Source of the DNA: Primula veris
Lineage: Eukaryota > Streptophyta > Magnoliopsida > Ericales > Primulaceae
Direction: 5' to 3'
Assembly: GCA_963682055.1 (NCBI GenBank)
Contig: OY821744.1
Location: 27,814,967 to 27,878,966 of the forward strand
Length of the DNA: 64,000 nt
Shown here: in pieces, positions 58,265 to 64,000 of the stretch
Layout: every line of letters begins with the position of its first letter
Numbering within the stretch: position 1 is the stretch's first letter
Position numbers and translations under genes: made by a program
The notes under the pieces: model-generated
Database searches by the model: none
Told to the model about the DNA's origin: nothing
The model's input: the letters and a program-made list of their open reading frames with translations, nothing else

Positions 58265-60295
58265 TTGTGTATGTATGATCTAGACAGCGAGCCTTTACAT
58301 ATTCATCATAAGATGATCATTAAAAAATTGGCACTGACATTAATACGTAGTCGTCTACACACAAGATCATACGTATTATCATTTTCCTTGTTAAGTGTAC
58401 GTAATGATGTTGAAAAGTTTAAAGATTGTTATTAACTCGTATTCATATATATACATGATTATACATGTGTATGATTTCCTTCTTTAAGTCTACATAATGT
58501 TGTGGTAGTGATGGCAATGCAACAACACTTGAATAGCTGCAAATTAGATGGTTGTACATACATGACAAGTCATGTAGCATTGCTTTTATCTGGATGTTGA
58601 CTTTTTTTGTTTACTCCGGAAAATCATTCGTTTCTTTAAGCTGCAAATTTAATATATCGTATACTTGAGATTTAGACCTAGATGTTGAAATCGCGATGTA
58701 TGTGCACAGTGACATAAAATTGTTGAGAGATGAAGAACTTAGTAGGAGAAATTTCTATGTTGAAAAGCTAACTATAGCAATTGAACTTTTGTAATTTTGC
58801 AATAATTGTTTCATATATTTTCTAATGTGAGGATATGAGTGTTAGCTGTCCAAAAAATTTGAGGCTTTGAGCTATGTCATATATTTTATTCCAGTCAGCA
58901 GCTTACGAGCAATGGATTCTTATTTTATGCATTTGAAATGCCAAGCTTTCGTTATTGAGTAGTGAATCCAGACTGGCATTGGGTTTCTTTTCGTGTCTTT
59001 CTGGATTTTTGTAAAAAAATTCTGTATTCAACTTACGAGTCAATCATTGTTGAAGGATATATATATCTTTTATTAGACTGTGAGTTCTGGAACTTCAAAT
59101 AGAACTTAATTTGTACAAGTCATTACCTTGTTGAAGGATATATAGAACTTTTGATTGAATTATCCGGCAGGAAAAAGGCACCTACGTGCCACGGATGGTA
59201 AAAAAACTGCCTAGGTTTCCGTCTAGGCACCACATCCGCTTGTAACCTGTCTTGCAACTTTTAGATCCTTGCTTTGATGTTTACAGGGTTGCATATTACA
59301 CAGTTTGTACATCATGTGAACACTTCCTTGTATTTGTGTTTTTTCTAGTGGAAGTGCCTTGTAACACTTTGATCATGCAGCTTCGGATGTCAAAAAATTA
59401 CGTAAAGCTTTAAGTGTTAAAGTGCCAAGACTGTTGAAGCAGTTTTGTTTGATTCTAGTTTCTTTCACAAGTTTATAATTGCAATATGAGCATCCCTTCA
59501 TCCCATGACGGGCTTTACAGCGAGCACTTGTGTGCTGTTACCTTTTCAGCAAATCTCTTTATCAGTTCCGGTTATTGTTTTTTCTGTAATTTCCTTTTTT
59601 AAGCTTTGCATCAAATGGTGTTACGTTCAGCTTAGTTATCCATATAAATCTTAACAAAAATTTCCGAAGAAAACAAGTCTTTATTGCTTATTACTGGAAA
59701 ACTGGGATGTGAAGTGATTGGCTGTGAAAGTCGAGCAAAGCTGTAACTTAAATGTAGGGAGTAGTTACTATTTGTTTTATTAAAATTTAAATTTTACAAT
59801 TTTGTACAGGTGGAAGGGAAGACGATAAAGGCTCAAATCTGGGACACCGCTGGACAAGAAAGGTACCGAGCCATCACCAGCGCATACTACAGGGGAGCTG
59901 TTGGCGCACTCCTGGTCTTTGACATAACAAAAAAACAAACATTTGACAATTGTCAAAGGTGGCTCAGAGAATTAAGAGACCACGCCGATTCAAACATTGT
60001 TATCATGATGGCTGGTAACAAGTCCGACCTTGCGCACCTCAGAGCTGTCTCAGAGGAAGACGGTCAATCCTTGGCTGAGACAGAAGGGCTTTCTTTTCTA
60101 GAAACTTCTGCTTTAGAAGCACTTAATATTGAAAAAGCCTTCCAAACGATCTTAACAGAAATTTACCATATCATAAGAAAGAAGGCGTTGGCTGCCCAAG
60201 AAGCTGCGTCTTCATCAGTGGTACCTGGTCAAGGGACTACTATTAATGTTGGTGACACATCAGCGAACATCAACAGAGGTTGTTGCTCGACTTAA
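55934..60295 (+). CDS. RABA1/Rab11-type small GTPase
   Basis: Coding exons 55934-56098 and 59810-60295 (phase 0; CAG|GT and TTTTGTACAG|GT borders) give 216 residues, the normal RABA length. It is a membrane-traffic switch of the trans-Golgi/recycling endosome pathway. G1 is GDSGVGKS (19-26), the switch I Thr is Thr44 (STIGVEF), G3 is WDTAGQE (66-72, catalytic Gln71), G4 NKSD (125-128), G5 ETSA (153-156). The plant RABA hallmarks [14 protein letters not shown] and [10 protein letters not shown] are present. The C-terminus ends GCCST, with Cys213-Cys214 for geranylgeranylation. The 3.7-kb intron is unusually long and carries a tandem repeat. No lesion is seen. Clade RABA1 is my best call; the exact paralogue is uncertain. 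Confidence 0.95.
56205..57170 (+). repeat. tandem repeat in the RAB intron, about 80-110-base unit
   Basis: About eleven degenerate copies of a unit with TATTTAGGGAGAATGTGCTA, then GATTTTTTTTACAGAACCGA, then TTTAGAGGAGAGGGGTAAAT. Most copies keep a T-tract followed by ACAG|AACC, the form of a plant 3' splice site. Confidence 0.85.
58239..58264. repeat. (TG)n microsatellite in the RAB intron
   Basis: About thirteen GT dinucleotides in a row. Confidence 0.9.
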
Positions 60296-62093
60296 GTTTA
60301 ACTTTTGAGAGCAGATATTTCGAAAAAATATTCTTAAACAAGATGAGAACTTGTAGCATATCCTGTTGTCTTTTACCCCTTCGCGTTAGTGTTAACAAAA
60401 AGAAAGGTTGTGAAGCTAATGTATTTGTTACTGAATCGAGTGTTTTTAATGTCATACCTTTTTTAAGCTGTTGCTATAGAGTGCATTAGAATGATGATTT
60501 GGTGCTTTGTTGTGTAAACTGCTATATATTTTTGTAGAGTCGCCTTGTTGACAAACCATCTACTTAAACGTCTCTCTCTAGGAACTATTGATTTTTCAGT
60601 TTCTATTTTGTTTAGTGTTATTCTTTTATGAGAAAGACAAGTTTGGTACCGCACTTTTCTTTGTTGTACCAAACTTTACTTTCTTGCAAGTCGTACACTG
60701 TCACAACAAAGATAAAGATGTATTAACGTTTATTTAGGTAGATAATTGATGGAGTAAAAGATTATGGATTCAATGCTATTGGAGCCACATGCGAATTACC
60801 TAGAAGCGATGACTGAATAATTTGGACCTTTTTGAAGTTGTATGGCTGGCAATGAAGAAATAAACTCGTATTACTGGGCAATAGCCAATAGGTATTGTTA
60901 AGTTTGTAGTTCTGTTTTAATAGAACTTAACATGAATATTGTCATTTGTTATATTAAAAAGTAAAAGGAAAGCGATGGTTCTGTAATCTAGAAATGCAGT
61001 TGATCTAGACAAGCTTAACTGTTTTCGAAATATATCCCACATGTATTTTATAATTTGGTTGCTGCAACATAAGAGATATGACAATCGTAGTTGGTACAAA
61101 TATAAGGAAACGATATGGTGTTAAAAGTTGATGAAACAGTGATCAACAATTCAAGAGTTCACTTTATTTCTTTCCTAGCAGAAAAATTCTCGGATACAGG
61201 TCTTCGGGTAAGGAAAGTTTCGCAAAAAGTATTGTTATGGATCTAAAAGGAGTGACGTTTAATACAAGGAGAGATGATTAATAAGTAGTTAAAAATTTAA
61301 ATAGCATGAACATGAACTGACCTAAGTTATTAGGTGTCAGTGTCACTGACCCACTGGTCATATTATTATCTTTCTAGCTCAAGTGTAATCTGAATCATCG
61401 TTCGTGCTATCTTCTGAGTAGATTTACACAAAGCTTGAGCGAATGATGTAGTTTCCCTACTTGTACAAAGTCAATAGCTAATTGGTAATTTAGGCATGAT
61501 ATCAACATTGAAGCAGATTTTGTCTATAGATTAAGCCCTATGAGGTATGTACGTTAGAACTTAGAAGAGGAATTTAGCACGGCCATGGTGCAAACCTACT
61601 TGTCGTTTTGCTAGTCATCATAGTACTTTCTAATGTAATGCAGTAATACAGTGTATCGATTTGGCTATATCCTATCCTATGTCATAATTGTCAGTGATTT
61701 GTAACTACTTTGTGGCATCAGTTTATGCAGCTATTAGAACGGTTTTTGAAATCAAAATTCAAATGTAGAAGTAGATTTCCTCTACATGGATGTTGGAGAG
61801 TTTAGCGGATACCAGTATAGTACGGAACAGATACAAGTAATAGTTAGTGGTATTCTTTGTAAAATCTTTTAACTTCAAAACAAAAAGACCAGCAGAGAGT
61901 AAGAATACTACCAATTTCTTGTGTATTTTCAGAAAAACAATTTATTGGTATCTTTGTAAAATCTTTAACATCTACAGTTGCATATGTGCGACTGCTTGTC
62001 CCAGAGCAAAAAAATCAATAAAAAAAAATCAATAAACATTTTAAAAAATTAATTTGTAAAATTATAAACTCGGATTCTGACGCGTGTAACCGA
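60296..62093. other. RAB 3' flank and intergenic stretch
   Basis: The RAB 3' untranslated region and spacer. AATAAA near 60859 is a possible distal polyadenylation signal. No further gene is supported. Confidence 0.45.
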
Positions 62094-62870
62094 GTTTTAA
62101 ACATTTTTTATTTTTTCTGTTTTTTTTATTTTTTCCAAAAAAAGCATAAAATCAAAAAAAAAAAAACTCAAATCATGAGGTGCTGATTTTTTGGTTTTTA
62201 ATTTTTAAATATTTTTTGATTTTTTAATGACATATGTACACATTTGTAAATAAATTAGCAAAATATGTATTTTTTGTAAATAAATTAAATTCAAAACAGA
62301 CGGTATTTTTGCAAATAAGTGTCTAAATATGTATTAAATTGTCATTTTGTTAACAGCAGATAGAATTAACCCTTAAAAAAAAGATAAAATATGCATTTTT
62401 TGTAAATAAATTAACAAAATACATGTTTTAAACATTTTTTATTTTTTCTGTTTTTTTTATTTTTTCCAAAAAAAGCATAAAATCAAAAAAAAAAAACTCA
62501 AATCATGAGGTGCTGATTTTTTGGTTTTTAATTTTTAAATATTTTTTGATTTTTTAATGACATATGTACACATTTGTAAATAAATTAGCAAAATATGTAT
62601 TTTTTGTAAATAAATTAAATTCAAAACAGACGGTATTTTTGCAAATAAGTGTCTAAATATGTATTAAATTGTCATTTTGTTAACAGCAGATAGAATTAAC
62701 CCTTAAAAAAAAGATAAAATATGCATTTTTTATAAATAAATTAACAAAATATGTATTTTTTTGTAAAAGAGTCATTAAGCTCAAAACAGTCGGCATTTTT
62801 GTAAATAACTGTCTAAATTTGTACTAAATTATCATTTTGTTAACAACAGATAGAATTAACCCTAAAAAAA
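62094..62870. repeat. 331-base tandem duplication plus a partial third copy
   Basis: The unit starting GTTTTAAACATTTTTTATTT at 62094 recurs at 62425, with only a few differences over 331 bases. A diverged third partial copy (about 62740-62870) repeats the last part, through GATAGAATTAACCCT. It is AT-rich and non-coding, and lies 290 bases before the PP1 start codon. Confidence 0.88.
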
Positions 62871-62970
62871 AAAAAAAAAACAAAGATAAACACCACCACA
62901 CAAAATCTTTACAAATTTATCGTCTCCGACGAAACCTTTCCCTAACACGGATTTAGTCTTCTCCGCCCCC

Positions 62971-63003
62971 TTCTCTCTCTCTCCCTCTCTCTCTCTCTCT
63001 CTA
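62971..63003. repeat. CT-repeat in the PP1 promoter or leader
   Basis: A (TC)n tract of about 33 bases, typical of plant pyrimidine-patch core promoters, roughly 155 bases upstream of the ATG. Confidence 0.8.
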
Positions 63004-63158
63004 ACACAATAACACAATACAAATTACAAAGAGAGAGATATAGATACATTTTGAGTATTCTTAAAGTCTTCAATTTTTATATATATATATATATTTTTTG
63101 TTTTAACAGAATCTAGGTTAATAGTTTTCTGGGAGTTTTAGAGAGAGATAGAGAGATA

Positions 63159-63336
63159 ATGGAGAAAGAGTTGTTGGATGACATCATCAATCGGTTACTT
63201 GAGTTTCGTAATGCGAGGACGTTGCGTCTGGTGCAGCTCTCCGAGGCGGAGATCCGTCAGCTTTGTTCCGTCTCGAGAGAGATTTTTCTATCTCAGCCTA
63301 ATTTGTTGGAGCTTGAAGCTCCCATCAAGATTTGCG
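63159..63336 (+). CDS. PP1-type Ser/Thr protein phosphatase catalytic subunit, exon 1
   Basis: First coding exon, 59 codons plus one base, ending TTTGCG|GTATTA. It reads [22 protein letters not shown] and [24 protein letters not shown], the N-terminal signature of plant type-one phosphatases (TOPP), right up to the glycine before the metal-binding GDIHG motif. The split at this Gly codon is the usual place. The catalytic exons are beyond the window, since none appears before 64000, so the gene is partial here. PP1 dephosphorylates Ser/Thr in nucleus and cytoplasm, in complexes with regulatory subunits. Confidence 0.92.
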
Positions 63337-64000
63337 GTATTAATTCTCACTCTTCTTTTGTCTATCGGAATTTTCATTCGTTTTCGTAAGAGGTATGCTA
63401 AAATTGTGAAAATCGTATGATTTATCGGAGCAAAGAGCAAGCTTTTATTCGAGTTTTGAGTTTCTCGGAAGTGGGCTTTAATAGAACAGTGAATTTGATT
63501 ATTAGTCTGTTATTTGTTTATTTTAGTTGAAGATATAGTTTGGTTTTTCACAAGTGCTACACTAAAAGTGTACAAGTCTGAAAAGCATAAGATTTATCGT
63601 CGTAAAAAGTGGGAAAGTGAGATTTTATCGAGTTTTGAGTTGAGCTTTTTTGCTTGGAAGCGGGTTTATTTAAAACAGTGAATTTGATTATAAGTCTGTT
63701 ATTTGCATTTTTGGTTGAAGTTTTTTTTTTTTCTACACTAGAAGTGTAAAAAGATTAAACCTTTTTGGTCGAGCTCTTTTGTTCGGAAGTGGGCTTTTTG
63801 AAAACAGTGAATTTAAATTTAAGTATGTTATGTTTTCTTAGTTGAAGATATAAATTTGTTTTTTGCCTACTAAAAGTGTAATAACTGTAAGATATATCGG
63901 TGTAAAAACCTGGAAAGCGAGTTTTATTTGAGTTTTGAGTCGAGTTTTTTTTGCTTCGAAGCAGGGTATATTAAAAAAACAGTGATATGAATATGAGTGT
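63337..64000 (+). repeat. PP1 intron 1 (partial) built of tandem repeats
   Basis: At least four diverged copies of a unit with GAGTTTTGAGT(C/T)GAG, (A)AACAGTGAATTTGAT and AAGTCTGTTATTTG, at about 63455, 63640, 63770 and 63930, spaced roughly 125-185 bases. The intron runs off the window. Confidence 0.7.

Overview
This window is nuclear DNA from a flowering plant, probably a eudicot. It is AT-rich, its genes have introns, and it carries a family 1 glycosyltransferase, a RABA GTPase, a PP1 phosphatase and a conserved plant-only protein, all sitting in a dense mix of plant transposons. The glycosyltransferase resembles the UGT76 group common in asterids, so an asterid is possible, but I cannot name a species.

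Host genes, left to right: a UGT76-like gene (6125-8116, +) that is complete except for one in-frame TGA; a five-exon gene for a conserved plant protein of unknown function (34882-40108, -); a two-coding-exon RABA1/Rab11-type small GTPase (55934-60295, +), apparently intact; and the first coding exon of a PP1-type Ser/Thr phosphatase (63159-63336, +), whose remainder lies beyond the window.

Mobile DNA fills most of the rest. 259-3301 is a young gag-only LTR retrotransposon on the minus strand. 5561-6062 is a hAT-type MITE with an 8-bp target duplication, just upstream of the UGT TATA box. 8724-14118 is a second, unrelated gag-only LTR element with 1.7-kb LTRs and a perfect 5-bp target duplication. 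14586-14815 is a 5'-truncated retroposon. 15366-17358 is a large inverted duplication of a Myb/SANT-like gene fragment. 18595-23072 is a decayed LINE. 23682-28800 is a very decayed copia element. 31240-32060 is a piece of gypsy protease. 42442-44432 is a hAT-like element with a miniature copia-type LTR element inside it. 44981-52259 is a CACTA element with matching termini and a TAA target duplication; it encodes an En/Spm accessory protein but no catalytic transposase that I can see. 54122-54312 is a CACTA MITE with a TAC target duplication.

Most of the novelty is in structured DNA inside these elements: a tandem array of five hairpins with covarying stems and nearly constant loops in each LTR of the 8.7-14.1 kb element; an octamer (CCTGTCGT) that recurs in the copia relic, each time between short inverted arms of different sequence; a tandem repeat in the RABA intron that multiplies 3'-splice-site-like sequence; and a 331-bp tandem duplication just upstream of the PP1 gene. 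I found no tRNA, rRNA, CRISPR array or bacterial-type operon.
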